Source: Rhodospirillaceae bacterium LM-1 (lineage in GTDB: Bacteria > Pseudomonadota > Alphaproteobacteria > Rhodospirillales > WMHbin7). Taken from it: a stretch of 64,000 nucleotides of DNA. Numbering within the stretch: position 1 is the first letter of the stretch; each line of letters starts with the position of its first letter. The stretch covers positions 229,073-293,072 of the forward strand of contig CACUVI010000028.1 in NCBI GenBank assembly GCA_902725215.1, in the 5' to 3' direction. Below the pieces are notes generated by a model. It was given only the letters and a program-made list of their open reading frames with translations. It was not told the origin of the DNA and did no database searches. Below, piece by piece: positions 27,157 to 35,569 of the stretch. The translations under genes were made by a program, and so were the position numbers.

Positions 27157-27579
27157 ATGGATCCGCAAACGCTTGCCGAACAGGCCAAGGCCTTGGCCGA
27201 TCAGACCCAATCGCTGGCTGCACTGGCCGCCGACTTGGCCCAGCAGGCCCAGATGCTGGGCGCGCAGGGCGCCATGGGTCAGCCGCCTTTGATCATGCTG
27301 TTCGCCGCCTTCGTGTTGGCTTGTTTCGTGGGCTTCCTGGCGGCGCAGGGTGTGGCGTCGGCAAACCGCGACAAAGTAAAGGGCGCTCTTGGCGTCGTTG
27401 CCTCGTCGCTGGTCGTGGCGGCCATTTTGGCGGCCAGCCCCGGCGGCATGTCCTTGTCAAAAATCCTGGGCCTTCTCGCCTTGTGCCTTGCCAGCGAGGT
27501 TCTTTTCGGCTGCGCCGTCGCCAGCCAAAGATGGCTGGCCAGCCCAAAGGACCAGAACAAGACAGGAGAAGAGGCATGA
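27157..27579 (+). CDS. Degenerate PntAB-like membrane protein
   Basis: A 140-residue protein. The N terminus MDPQTLAEQAKALADQTQS is a heptad-like Ala/Gln-rich helix as in separate PntAB subunits. Then come about three hydrophobic helices: [16 protein letters not shown] mirrors [15 protein letters not shown] of the window's own PntA, and GGMSLSKILGLLALCLASEV mirrors the last PntAB helix region. But the most conserved PntAB block ([17 protein letters not shown]) is replaced by unrelated sequence. AAAGG lies ahead of the ATG. The stop overlaps the next gene by ATGA. It is intact and well formed, yet it lacks any NAD(H)-binding domain. Homology by eye only. Confidence 0.7.
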   Translation: MDPQTLAEQAKALADQTQSLAALAADLAQQAQMLGAQGAMGQPPLIMLFAAFVLACFVGFLAAQGVASANRDKVKGALGVVASSLVVAAILAASPGGMSLSKILGLLALCLASEVLFGCAVASQRWLASPKDQNKTGEEA

Positions 27580-28214
27580 CCGGCGACATCGCTTCTCTCG
27601 TCTATCTGGGCGCGATCACGCTTTTTATCTTGGCGATTCGTGACATGGCGTCGGCGCAAAGCGGGCTGCGGGGACTTGTTTATCTCGTGGTCGGCATGGC
27701 GGGCGCAATCCTGGCCGCCCTGATGCTGCCCAACGTGCTTGCCTACACGTCCATCGCGGCAAGCATCGCCATCGGCGCTGCAGCAGGCACCGTGGCCGTC
27801 AAGCGTTTGAAGCCGGAACTGCTGGCGCAGGCGGTCGCCGTCATGCAGGGCCTGATCGGCTTGGCCGCCGTTCTGATCGCCGTTGCCGCCTTGCTGTCAC
27901 CCGCCGTCTTCGGAATCGGCGTGGCGGGCCAGCTTTCCTTCAGTCTGCTGGGCCTTTTATGGCTGGGGGCCGGTTTTGGGCTGGCCGCCTTTGTGGGGTC
28001 GCTGCCCGCCTATGCCAGTAGGAAGGTATCGCTGGACAATGGGGAAAAGCCCCTGCCTTTGCGCCTGTTCTTCGCCTCGTCCACAGGCTGGGCCATGGCC
28101 TGCCTAGGCTTCGCGCTGGCTAATCTTTTACTGGTCGTGGCGGGCGGTCTGGTCGGAGCCGCCAGCATCGCCCTTGCCTTGCCCGATGGCCGCGAAGCGG
28201 CGTCAGGCGATTAG
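27576..28214 (+). CDS. Truncated PntB-like membrane protein without NADP(H) domain
   Basis: A 212-residue protein, almost wholly hydrophobic. Its start ASLVYLGAITLFILAI aligns with [16 protein letters not shown] of PntB without gaps, and its end STGWAMACLGFALANLLLVV aligns with [20 protein letters not shown]. About 75 residues of domain II are missing in between, and all of domain III is absent. The channel His of PntB (His93) is Gln91 here (AVMQGLIGLAA), and the Asn of SMLNSYSGW is not kept. So it is unlikely to be an ordinary proton-coupled transhydrogenase; it may be a membrane partner or regulator of one. It is coupled to the PntAB-like gene and overlaps the convergent oxidoreductase gene by 12 bases. 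Confidence 0.7.
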   Translation: MTGDIASLVYLGAITLFILAIRDMASAQSGLRGLVYLVVGMAGAILAALMLPNVLAYTSIAASIAIGAAAGTVAVKRLKPELLAQAVAVMQGLIGLAAVLIAVAALLSPAVFGIGVAGQLSFSLLGLLWLGAGFGLAAFVGSLPAYASRKVSLDNGEKPLPLRLFFASSTGWAMACLGFALANLLLVVAGGLVGAASIALALPDGREAASGD

Positions 28215-29201
28215 AACGATCTTGCCTGTGTGGGCGCCCGTTTCCATCAGCCGGTGCGCCTCGGCGGCATGCGCCAGGGGGAAGGTGGCGTGGATGACGG
28301 GTTCGATCCGCCCCGCCTCGATCCAAGGCCAGACGGTTTCCAGAAGGCCCCGTGCCATGCGCGTTTTGTCGGCCAGGGATTGAATGCGCAAGGTCGAGCC
28401 GGTGATGGTCAGGCGCTTTAGCATCACGGGCAGGAAATTGATCTCGGCGGTCGAACCTTTTTGATAGGCGATGTTGACCAAGCGGCCTTCGGTGGCTAGG
28501 CATTTGAGGTTGCGGGCGATGTAATCCCCGCCCACCATGTCGAGGATGACGTTCACGCCTTTCCTGCCGGTGATGCGGGCCACCTCTTCCACAAAATCGA
28601 GCGCCAGGGAATCGATGGCGTGGTCGGCCCCCAGCTTCAGGCAGGCGGCGGCCTTTTCGGGTCCCCGGGCGGTGGCGATGACGGTCGAGCCAAAGGCCTT
28701 GGCGAATTGGATGCCGCTGGTGCCGATGCCGCTGGCGCCGCCATGAATCAGCAGGGTGTCGCTTCGCTCCAAACGCCCCCGCTCATGGACATTGTGCCAG
28801 ACCGTGAACAGGGCTTCGGGCAGGGCGGCCGCCTGAACGGTCGTCAACCCCTTGGGAACCGGCAGGCACAGAGAGGCGTCCGCTAGGCAATAGTCGGCAT
28901 AGCCTCCGCCGGTAATCAGGGCGCAAACGATCCTTCCCTGCAAGGAGGGGGCGACGTCGGCGCCCAGGGCCGTCACCTCGCCCGCCACTTCCAGGCCCGG
29001 AATGTCTGAGGCGCCGGGCGGGGCGGGGTAAAGTCCCTGGCGTTGCAGGATATCGGGCCGATTGATCCCGCTGGCCGCCACCCTGATCAGAACCTGACCC
29101 GGCCCTGGGATTGGCATGGGGCGGCTGGTTGCCTTAAGGACCTCGGCTCCGCCCGGTTGGCTGATCTCGATGGCGGTCATGGTTTGCGGCACGCTTGTCA
29201 C
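28203..29201 (-). CDS. Quinone oxidoreductase, PIG3-type zinc-independent MDR family
   Basis: A 332-residue NAD(P)H:quinone oxidoreductase-like protein of the medium-chain dehydrogenase superfamily. The cofactor-binding turn is LIHGGASGIGTSGIQFAKAF (about residues 150-169). Other blocks are VAASGINRPDILQRQGLYP (the PIG3-type signature) and LDMVGGDYIARNLKCL. The zinc cysteines and histidines of alcohol dehydrogenases are absent, as in other quinone oxidoreductases. GTG at 29201 is the longest start; the ATG at 29180 (MTAIEISQPGG) fits the family start better. Expected role: reduction of quinones with NADPH. Confidence 0.87.
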   Translation of the reverse strand: MTSVPQTMTAIEISQPGGAEVLKATSRPMPIPGPGQVLIRVAASGINRPDILQRQGLYPAPPGASDIPGLEVAGEVTALGADVAPSLQGRIVCALITGGGYADYCLADASLCLPVPKGLTTVQAAALPEALFTVWHNVHERGRLERSDTLLIHGGASGIGTSGIQFAKAFGSTVIATARGPEKAAACLKLGADHAIDSLALDFVEEVARITGRKGVNVILDMVGGDYIARNLKCLATEGRLVNIAYQKGSTAEINFLPVMLKRLTITGSTLRIQSLADKTRMARGLLETVWPWIEAGRIEPVIHATFPLAHAAEAHRLMETGAHTGKIVLIA

Positions 29202-29250
29202 CTGCTAAAGTCCGACGAAAGAGGCATATCTTAGCATTGGGACGCCCGCC

Positions 29251-29433
29251 ATGAATATCGACGAACTGGAACCCAGGAAACCCATCGCGAAGCCTTCGGA
29301 CCTCGGCGCCCTTTCGGTCGAGGAGCTAAAGACCTATATCCAGGAGCTTGAGGGCGAGATTGAGCGGGCCAAATCCGCCATCGAAGCGAAAACCAAGCAT
29401 AGGGCGGGCGCCGACGCCCTGTTCAAGAGGTAA
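29251..29433 (+). CDS. DUF1192 family small protein
   Basis: A 60-residue protein of the alphaproteobacterial DUF1192 family: LGALSVEELKTYIQELEGEI then ERAKSAIEAKTKHRAGAD, a helical, probably coiled-coil segment. The function is unknown. It starts 50 bases after the divergent oxidoreductase start and is followed 7 bases after its stop by the DegP-like gene, so it is probably the leader gene of that operon. Confidence 0.82.
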   Translation: MNIDELEPRKPIAKPSDLGALSVEELKTYIQELEGEIERAKSAIEAKTKHRAGADALFKR

Positions 29434-29440
29434 GAACCGC

Positions 29441-30832
29441 ATGCGCTTTTTTGTCCTGCTGGCGGCAATTCTGCTCGCCTTCCCCGCGATGGCCCAAACG
29501 GTGCCGCAAAGCCGCGAGCAAATACGCCTGACTTTCGCGCCGTTGGTCAAGGCCACCGCGCCCGCCGTGGTCAATGTCTATACCCGCAAGGTGGTGCAGG
29601 CGAGAGCGCCTTCGCCCCTGTTCAACGACCCCTTCTTTCGTCAGTTCTTCGGCGAGCAGTTCGGCATGGGCGTGCCGCAAGAACGCATCCAGCGATCTTT
29701 GGGATCGGGCGTGATCGTCAGCGCCGAGGGCGTGGTGATGACCAACCATCACGTGATCAAGGATTCCGACGAGGTCACGGTGGTTCTGTCCGACAAGCGC
29801 GAATTCGAAGCCAAGATTTTAGGCGCCGATCCCAGAACCGATCTGGCCGTGCTGAAGATCGAGGTCAAGGGCGAGAAACTGCCCTTCTTGCAGATGGGTG
29901 ATTCGGATGCGCTGGAAGTGGGCGACATGGTGATGGCGGTCGGCAATCCATTCGGCGTCGGGCAGACGGTGACCACCGGAATCGTTTCGGCCTTGGCCCG
30001 CACCTCGGTCGGCATCACGGACTTTCAATTCTTCATCCAAACCGACGCCGCCATCAATCCCGGCAATTCGGGGGGCGCCCTGGTCGGCATGGATGGCAAG
30101 CTGGCGGGCATCAACACGGCCATCTATTCCAAGGATGGCGGCTCGAACGGCGTCGGCTTCGCCATTCCCTCCAGCATGGTCAAGGCGACGCTGGCGGGCA
30201 TTCTGTCCACCGGCCATGCGGTGCGTCCCTGGCTGGGCGCGGCGGGCCAGGAAGTGACCAGCGAGATCGCCCAAAATCTGCGCCTGCCCCGGCCATCGGG
30301 CGTGCTGATCACCTCGGTGGTGGCGCAAGGCCCCGCCGACAAGGCGGGGTTGCGGCGCGGCGACGTGGTGTTGAGCATCAACGGCTACGAGGTTTCCGAC
30401 ACGCAGGCCCTGCGCTTTCGCATCGCCACCCTGGGGGTTGGCGAAACGGCGATCCTGAAGGCGTTGCGCCAGGGCCAGGAAATCAGCATCAACATGCCCC
30501 TGATATCGCCGCCCGAAAAGCCTTCGCGCGACTTGACCGAAATTTCCGGGCGCAATCCCTTGTCGGGCGCAACGGTCGTCAATCTCAATCCGGCGCTGAC
30601 CGAAGAGATGGGGATCGACGGCGCGCCGACGGGGGTGATGATTCTTTCCTTCAAGCGCGGCTCGCCCGCCCATCAGGTGGGAATGCGTCCGGGCGACATC
30701 GTCGAGAAGATCAACGGCGAGACGATTGCCCTGGTTTCCGATTTGAAGAAACCCCTGGCGGGCGGCGGCAAGACCTGGGTCATCCAGGTCAAGCGCGAGG
30801 GTCGTCCGATCGCCATCCGGGTGGGCGGGTGA
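29441..30832 (+). CDS. DegP/HtrA-type periplasmic serine protease
   Basis: A 463-residue protein with a signal peptide (MRFFVLLAAILLAFPAMA, cut near residue 18). The catalytic triad is visible: His104 in TNHHVIKD, Asp134 in DPRTDLAVLK and Ser210 in NPGNSGGALV. Two PDZ domains follow (about 255-345 and 370-463), the first around GPADKAGLRRGDVVLSINGY, the second around GSPAHQVGMRPGDIVEKING. It should degrade or refold damaged envelope proteins. I start at 29441 because the signal peptide begins there; the frame is open upstream inside the DUF1192 gene. The stop overlaps the rarA start (GTGA). Confidence 0.94.
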   Translation: MRFFVLLAAILLAFPAMAQTVPQSREQIRLTFAPLVKATAPAVVNVYTRKVVQARAPSPLFNDPFFRQFFGEQFGMGVPQERIQRSLGSGVIVSAEGVVMTNHHVIKDSDEVTVVLSDKREFEAKILGADPRTDLAVLKIEVKGEKLPFLQMGDSDALEVGDMVMAVGNPFGVGQTVTTGIVSALARTSVGITDFQFFIQTDAAINPGNSGGALVGMDGKLAGINTAIYSKDGGSNGVGFAIPSSMVKATLAGILSTGHAVRPWLGAAGQEVTSEIAQNLRLPRPSGVLITSVVAQGPADKAGLRRGDVVLSINGYEVSDTQALRFRIATLGVGETAILKALRQGQEISINMPLISPPEKPSRDLTEISGRNPLSGATVVNLNPALTEEMGIDGAPTGVMILSFKRGSPAHQVGMRPGDIVEKINGETIALVSDLKKPLAGGGKTWVIQVKREGRPIAIRVGG

Positions 30833-32139
30833 GCACGCTTTTCGAACGCCAAGTCCAGCGCCCGCTGGCCGACCGCCTGCGCCCGATGAATCTGGGCGAG
30901 GTGGCGGGCCAGGACCATCTGCTGTCCAAGGAAGGGCCGCTGGGCCGCATGGTGGCGCAAAAGCGTCTGACCTCGGTCATCTTGTGGGGGCCGCCCGGCT
31001 GCGGCAAGACCACCATCGCCCGTTTGCTGGCCGAACACACGTCGCTGATCTTCGAGCCTTTGTCGGCGGTCTTCTCGGGCGTTGCCGACCTGCGCAAAGT
31101 GTTCGAAAGCGCCAAGGGGCGGCGTCAGATGGGCCAGGGCACCTTGCTGTTCATCGACGAAATCCATCGCTTCAACCGCGCCCAGCAAGACGGCTTCCTG
31201 CCCTATGTGGAAGACGGCACGGTGATTCTGGTTGGGGCCACCACCGAAAACCCGTCCTTTGAACTGAACGCCGCTCTTTTGTCGCGCTGTCAGGTGTTGG
31301 TGCTCAAACGCCTGGACGACGAAGCGTTGGAAAGAATGCTGACGCGCGCCGAGACCGAGGAAGGCAGGAAACTGCCTCTGACCGAGGATGCCCGCCAGGC
31401 GCTGCGCGCCATGGCGGACGGCGACGGGCGCTATCTGCTGAACTTGACCGATGAACTTTTCCGCCTGTCAGACGATTCCAAACTGGACACGGCGGCGCTG
31501 GCCGCCACGGTGCAAAAGCGCCTGCCCCTGTACGACAAGGCGCAGGAGGGACATTACAATCTGATCAGCGCGCTGCACAAATCCCTGCGCGGTTCCGACA
31601 CCGATGCCGCCCTTTACTGGTTCGCCCGCATGCTGGCGGGCGGCGAGGACCCCAAATTCATCGCCAGACGCCTGACGCGCTTCGCGGTCGAGGATGTCGG
31701 ATTGGCCGATCCCAACGCGCTGCCCCAGGCCATCGCCGCCTGGGAGGCCTATGAGCGCCTGGGGTCGCCCGAAGGCGAACTGGCCCTGACTCAATTGGTG
31801 ATCTATCTCGGCACGGCCCCCAAATCGAACGCCGCCTACAAGGCGGAAGGAGCGGCCAAGCGCGCCGCCCGCGATACCGGGTCCTTAACGCCGCCCATGC
31901 ATATCCTGAACGCGCCGACGCGCATGATGAAGGATCTGGGCTATGGCGACGGCTATGCCTACGACCACGACGCTCCCGACGGCTTTTCCGGCCAGAATTA
32001 CTTTCCCGACGGCATGAAGCGCCAACGTTTCTACAACCCCGCCGAGCGCGGTTTCGAGCGAGAGATACGCAAACGCCTGGACTATTGGGACCGCTTGCGC
32101 GACAAAAGGGGCACAAGCGAAAGCAAGGAAGAGCCATGA
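30829..32139 (+). CDS. rarA: Replication-associated recombination protein A (AAA ATPase)
   Basis: A 436-residue clamp-loader-like AAA ATPase (also called MgsA). Walker A WGPPGCGKTTIA (about residues 53-64), Walker B in LLFIDEIHRFNRAQQDGFLP, sensor 1 LVGATTENPSFELN, and the characteristic C-terminal block FAVEDVGLADPNALPQAI. The N-terminal LADRLRPMNLGEVAGQDHLL is the usual family opening. It acts at stalled replication forks. GTG start overlaps the protease stop; its own stop overlaps crcB, so a chain of four genes is translationally coupled. Confidence 0.95.
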   Translation: MSTLFERQVQRPLADRLRPMNLGEVAGQDHLLSKEGPLGRMVAQKRLTSVILWGPPGCGKTTIARLLAEHTSLIFEPLSAVFSGVADLRKVFESAKGRRQMGQGTLLFIDEIHRFNRAQQDGFLPYVEDGTVILVGATTENPSFELNAALLSRCQVLVLKRLDDEALERMLTRAETEEGRKLPLTEDARQALRAMADGDGRYLLNLTDELFRLSDDSKLDTAALAATVQKRLPLYDKAQEGHYNLISALHKSLRGSDTDAALYWFARMLAGGEDPKFIARRLTRFAVEDVGLADPNALPQAIAAWEAYERLGSPEGELALTQLVIYLGTAPKSNAAYKAEGAAKRAARDTGSLTPPMHILNAPTRMMKDLGYGDGYAYDHDAPDGFSGQNYFPDGMKRQRFYNPAERGFEREIRKRLDYWDRLRDKRGTSESKEEP

Positions 32140-32522
32140 ACGCCAATTTGATGTTTGCCGTCGCCGCAGGCGGCGCGCTGGGGTCTGTGGCCCGCTATCT
32201 GTCGATGATCGCGGCGGGGGCCTGGCTGGGCGCGGCTTTCCCCTGGGGAACGCTGATCGTGAATGCGCTGGGTTCCGCCCTCATGGGCCTGATCATCGAA
32301 GGCTCGGCGCTGCGCTGGAACATCGGCCCTGACTGGCGCGCCTTTCTGACCGTCGGCGTGCTGGGCGGCTTTACCACCTTCTCCACTTTCTCGCTGGATG
32401 TGGCGGTGTTGATCGAGCGCAACGAGCTGTTGAACGCGGCGCTCTACATAGCGGCTTCGGTTCTGGCTTCCGTGGGGGCGTTGTTCGCGGCCATGCTTCT
32501 GGTGCGACAGGTGATGGCATGA
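32136..32522 (+). CDS. crcB: Fluoride channel CrcB/Fluc
   Basis: A 128-residue membrane protein with four hydrophobic helices. The Fluc pattern is clear: AAGGALGSVARYLSM at the start, FPWGTLIVNALGSALMGLI (channel Asn) and GGFTTFSTFSLDV (the sodium-binding and phenylalanine-box region). It is a dual-topology dimeric fluoride exporter. ATG at 32136 has AAGGAAG upstream and overlaps the rarA stop. As it is internal to an operon, there is no fluoride riboswitch in front of it. The next gene overlaps by ATGA. Confidence 0.94.
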   Translation: MNANLMFAVAAGGALGSVARYLSMIAAGAWLGAAFPWGTLIVNALGSALMGLIIEGSALRWNIGPDWRAFLTVGVLGGFTTFSTFSLDVAVLIERNELLNAALYIAASVLASVGALFAAMLLVRQVMA

Positions 32523-33496
32523 GCGTCGATTTCGTCACCGTCGAAGCCGCCGAATCCGATCTGCGCCTGGATCGCTGGCTGTCGCGCCATTATCCGGGGC
32601 TGACCCATGGGCGGATCGAGAAATTGCTGCGCACCGGTCAATTGCGGGTCGATGGTGGCAGGGCCAAGGCCAATCAGCGCCTGAATGCGGGCCAAGTGGT
32701 GCGGGTCCCCCCACTGGGCGATCTTGGCGCCAATCAATCGGCCCCCAAACCGGCCCCCCGCTTGAAGGAAAGCGACGCCGAGGCGCTGCGCGACTGCGTT
32801 CTTTACATGGATGACGAGATCATCGCCATCAACAAGCCTGCCGGTCTGGCCGTGCAGGGCGGCACGGGAACGACGCATCATCTGGACGCCATGCTGGACG
32901 CGCTGAAATACGATTATGAAGAACGTCCGCGTCTGGTGCATCGCCTGGACAAGGACACATCGGGCGTTCTGGTGCTGGGCAGAAGCGCCCAGGCGGCGTC
33001 GCGCTTGGCCAATGCCTTCAAGCACCGCGCGGCTCAGAAAATCTATTGGGCCTTGGTGGTGGGTTGCCCCTTGCCGCATGAAGGCGAGATCGACGCGCCC
33101 TTGTCCAAGCGCCCTGGCCGCTTGGGCGAAAAGATGGATATCGACGTGGAAGAGGGGCAGGAAGCCGTCACCCTGTATCGGGTGCTTGACCATGCCCACA
33201 ACAAAGCCTCATGGCTCGAGCTGAAACCGTTGACCGGGCGCACCCATCAATTGCGCGTGCATTGTCTGGCGCTGGGCTGCCCCATTCTGGGCGACGGCAA
33301 ATATGGCGGCCCCGAGGCCTTTCTTCACGGCTCGGGCATCAGCCGCAAATTGCATCTGCATGCAAGATCGCTGGAACTGCCCACCGAGAGCGGCAAGAGC
33401 TTGATCATCGAGGCCCCGATCCCCGACCATTTTGCCGCCAGCATGGCATTTTTCGAGTTCACCGAGCCGGTGGCGAAAAAAAGGCGAAAGGGCTAG
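32519..33496 (+). CDS. RluC/RluD-family pseudouridine synthase
   Basis: A 325-residue enzyme with an N-terminal S4 RNA-binding domain (LDRWLSRHYPGLTHGRIEKL) and a pseudouridine synthase domain with the catalytic Asp in RLVHRLDKDTSGVLVLG (about residues 139-155). Other family motifs are INKPAGLAVQGGTG and LTGRTHQLRVHCLALG. It converts uridines in 23S rRNA; RluC-type (positions 955, 2504, 2580 in E. coli numbering) is most likely, but RluD-type cannot be excluded. The C-terminal end is Lys/Arg-rich. Confidence 0.9.
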   Translation: MSVDFVTVEAAESDLRLDRWLSRHYPGLTHGRIEKLLRTGQLRVDGGRAKANQRLNAGQVVRVPPLGDLGANQSAPKPAPRLKESDAEALRDCVLYMDDEIIAINKPAGLAVQGGTGTTHHLDAMLDALKYDYEERPRLVHRLDKDTSGVLVLGRSAQAASRLANAFKHRAAQKIYWALVVGCPLPHEGEIDAPLSKRPGRLGEKMDIDVEEGQEAVTLYRVLDHAHNKASWLELKPLTGRTHQLRVHCLALGCPILGDGKYGGPEAFLHGSGISRKLHLHARSLELPTESGKSLIIEAPIPDHFAASMAFFEFTEPVAKKRRKG

Positions 33497-33505
33497 AATG
33501 GCCGC

Positions 33506-33775
33506 ATGACGTTGGATCGCCGCCATCTGCTGACGCTGCTTCCCGTCCTGCTGGCCGCAGGCCAAGCGCGCGCCTTGTCCCTTGGCGAAAGCAATATTCA
33601 TCTGTCGCAGACCATCGAGAACCGCTGCGGCGTTACGGCGGAACATGCCAACTATCTTGCCCAGGCCGATAAAATCCTGCGCGAAGCCGGTTATTCCGAG
33701 GACGAGCGCAAGGCGGTGTTGACGGAACTGTCTTGTCCGGTCTGCGGTTGCGCCGTTGCGGCGTCGTACAAGTAA
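33506..33775 (+). CDS. Small exported protein with C-terminal cysteine motif
   Basis: An 89-residue protein. It starts with RRHLLTLLPVLLAAGQARA, a short twin-arginine-like or Sec signal peptide (cleavage about residue 23). The mature part is helical and ends with CPVCGCAVAASYK, three cysteines in a C-x2-C-x-C pattern, plus one more Cys in ENRCGVTAEH. The cysteines could bind metal or make disulfides in the periplasm. The stop overlaps the next start by one base (TAATG). I do not recognise a family. Confidence 0.6.
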   Translation: MTLDRRHLLTLLPVLLAAGQARALSLGESNIHLSQTIENRCGVTAEHANYLAQADKILREAGYSEDERKAVLTELSCPVCGCAVAASYK

Positions 33776-34626
33776 TGAAGAAATGTCTGGTCACATTGGC
33801 GCTGGGCGAGAAGCACCGGCAGGTGTTTGCGCGCGTGCGTCCCGGCTGGGAAGCCTATGCCGCCAAGCATGGCTATGAGCTTGTCGTGTTCGAGCAGGCC
33901 CTGGATGGGCAAGACGCCCGCTCGCCCGCTTGGCAAAAGCTGCTGATTCTGGATCAGCCGCAAACAAGGGATGCCGAGCGCGTGGTGTGGCTTGATTGCG
34001 ACATCGCGCTCAATCCCCTGAAGGCCCCCGACATAGCCCTGGGTGTGCCCACTGAAAAAGTGGGGGCTGTGGGCCGCACCAATTCCTGGCCGCCTGTCTG
34101 GGACAAGATCCTGGCCGAGGGCGTCGCCGACATGAGTCAAGCCCTGGCCTGGAAAGAAGGGCTGGCCGAACCCGCCTTGCAGAGTTCTGGCGATTATTAC
34201 GCCGCCTATGGCCTTTCGGACGCGGGCGAGATGGTCAATACCGGCGCTTTGGTTTTGTCGCCCGCCCATCACCGCCCATTGTTCGCCGAGCTTTACGATC
34301 TGCCCGGCGCGCCCGATCCCTTGAACCAATATGAACAGCCGCATCTGTCGCATGCGCTGGTCGCCCAGGGGATGTTGCATCCTCTCGACCGGCGTTTCAA
34401 CCGCCTGTGGTTTGACGAGATGTGCGCGCTTTATCCCTTCTTGCTTTATCAGGACCCCAAGGACCCAGGTTGGGAATCCTTGGTGCATCTGTGCGTCCAG
34501 GCGGCCTATACCAACAGCTACGCCCTGCATTTTGCGGGATGCGTGCAGTTTCTGGGCTTTTGGCGCAGCGATGTGCAAGACTGGCGCGATTTCGCAAAGC
34601 TGTTCCAAGGAAAAGCCCATGCTTGA
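33775..34626 (+). CDS. Glycosyltransferase-like protein (GT-A fold)
   Basis: A 283-residue soluble protein. The strings LVTLALGEKHRQVFARVRPGW and AYAAKHGYELVVFEQ, then VVWLDCDIALNPLKAPDIAL with a DCD metal-binding pair (about residue 74) and GEMVNTGALVLSPAHHR, fit the galactosyl-transferase-like GT-A pattern (GT34-like: 'WLD-x-D' followed by 'NTG...L'). A sugar donor and acceptor cannot be named. It overlaps the FkbM methyltransferase gene by 8 bases, so both may modify the same surface glycan or lipid. Confidence 0.65.
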   Translation: MKKCLVTLALGEKHRQVFARVRPGWEAYAAKHGYELVVFEQALDGQDARSPAWQKLLILDQPQTRDAERVVWLDCDIALNPLKAPDIALGVPTEKVGAVGRTNSWPPVWDKILAEGVADMSQALAWKEGLAEPALQSSGDYYAAYGLSDAGEMVNTGALVLSPAHHRPLFAELYDLPGAPDPLNQYEQPHLSHALVAQGMLHPLDRRFNRLWFDEMCALYPFLLYQDPKDPGWESLVHLCVQAAYTNSYALHFAGCVQFLGFWRSDVQDWRDFAKLFQGKAHA

Positions 34627-35569
34627 GCGCGTCAATCCAGAACCCCGCTTCGTTCAGGAAATCGCGCGCGAGGGGCTTCTGGACTCCTCGCCCTTGGTGG
34701 TGGTGGATGTCGGCGCGTCTGGCGGTTTCTGGCCCTTTTGGTCCCATTTTGGGACCCATCGGCGCATGATCGGTTTCGAACCCGACGCCAAGGAATGCGC
34801 CCGCCTGCGCGAAAACAGAGGCATGGAAGTCTATCCGGTGGCGTTGGGGGCCAAGCCGGAACAGGCCGTTTTTCACCAATTGCGCAATCCTTGCTGTTCT
34901 TCCTTCCTTGAGGTCAATCGCGAATACTGGGCGCGCTTTCCCTTGGGCGACACCCATCTGGAAGTTGGAAAATCGGTGGTCGAAATCGCCGATCTGGACG
35001 GCGTGGCCGCCGACAACGGCCTGGAAACCGTCGATTTCATCAAGCTCGACACCGAAGGCAGCGAACTTGACGTTTTGAGAGGTGCGGCGGGTTTGCTGGA
35101 GAATGAGATGCTGGGCGTTCAGGTCGAGGTGGCCTTCCAGCCGATCCATCACGGACGTCCGCTGTTCGGCGAGGTTGACGCCTATCTGCGAGACAAGGGG
35201 TTCGCCCTGTTCGATTTATCCCCCTGGCGCCATGCCAGGAAGGCCTTGCCGCCCATCGACGGCTATGCCGCAGCACCTTCGACCTACGGCCAAGTTGTTT
35301 GGGGCGAAGCGCTTTATTTCAAGGATTTGGCGGCAGAGATTGGCAAGGGTCAGCGGCCTGTGGCCTCGAAAATCGTCAAGGCGGTGGCGATGTTCGATCT
35401 GTTCATGCTGCCCGATTGCGCCATCGAACTATTGGAAGCGGCGCTGGAAGCCGGATTGCTCGACCCCAGCTATCAGGTCAGGAAGGAACTGCTGGTGCCA
35501 ACGTTGCTGGGGCGACGCCTGCCGCTGGATTCTTGGCGCGTTCTGTTCAACGCGCTTCCGCAGATTTAG
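34619..35569 (+). CDS. FkbM family methyltransferase
   Basis: A 316-residue methyltransferase. SAM motif: VVVDVGASGGFWPFWSHFG (about residues 25-43); the FkbM-type pattern follows with IGFEPDAKECARL, LGDTHLEVGKSVVEIADLD and VDFIKLDTEGSELDVLRGA. FkbM proteins O-methylate sugars or polyketides. The gene overlaps the glycosyltransferase-like gene at its start; its end overlaps ubiG (opposite strand) by 23 bases. A long C-terminal helical part (from about 235) is extra to the core domain. Confidence 0.85.
   Translation: MLERVNPEPRFVQEIAREGLLDSSPLVVVDVGASGGFWPFWSHFGTHRRMIGFEPDAKECARLRENRGMEVYPVALGAKPEQAVFHQLRNPCCSSFLEVNREYWARFPLGDTHLEVGKSVVEIADLDGVAADNGLETVDFIKLDTEGSELDVLRGAAGLLENEMLGVQVEVAFQPIHHGRPLFGEVDAYLRDKGFALFDLSPWRHARKALPPIDGYAAAPSTYGQVVWGEALYFKDLAAEIGKGQRPVASKIVKAVAMFDLFMLPDCAIELLEAALEAGLLDPSYQVRKELLVPTLLGRRLPLDSWRVLFNALPQI

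Noticed and set aside
25462..27210. A 580-codon minus-strand frame opposite pntB
   Set aside because: Shadow of pntB; the translation is His/Gln/Asp-rich and without any domain.
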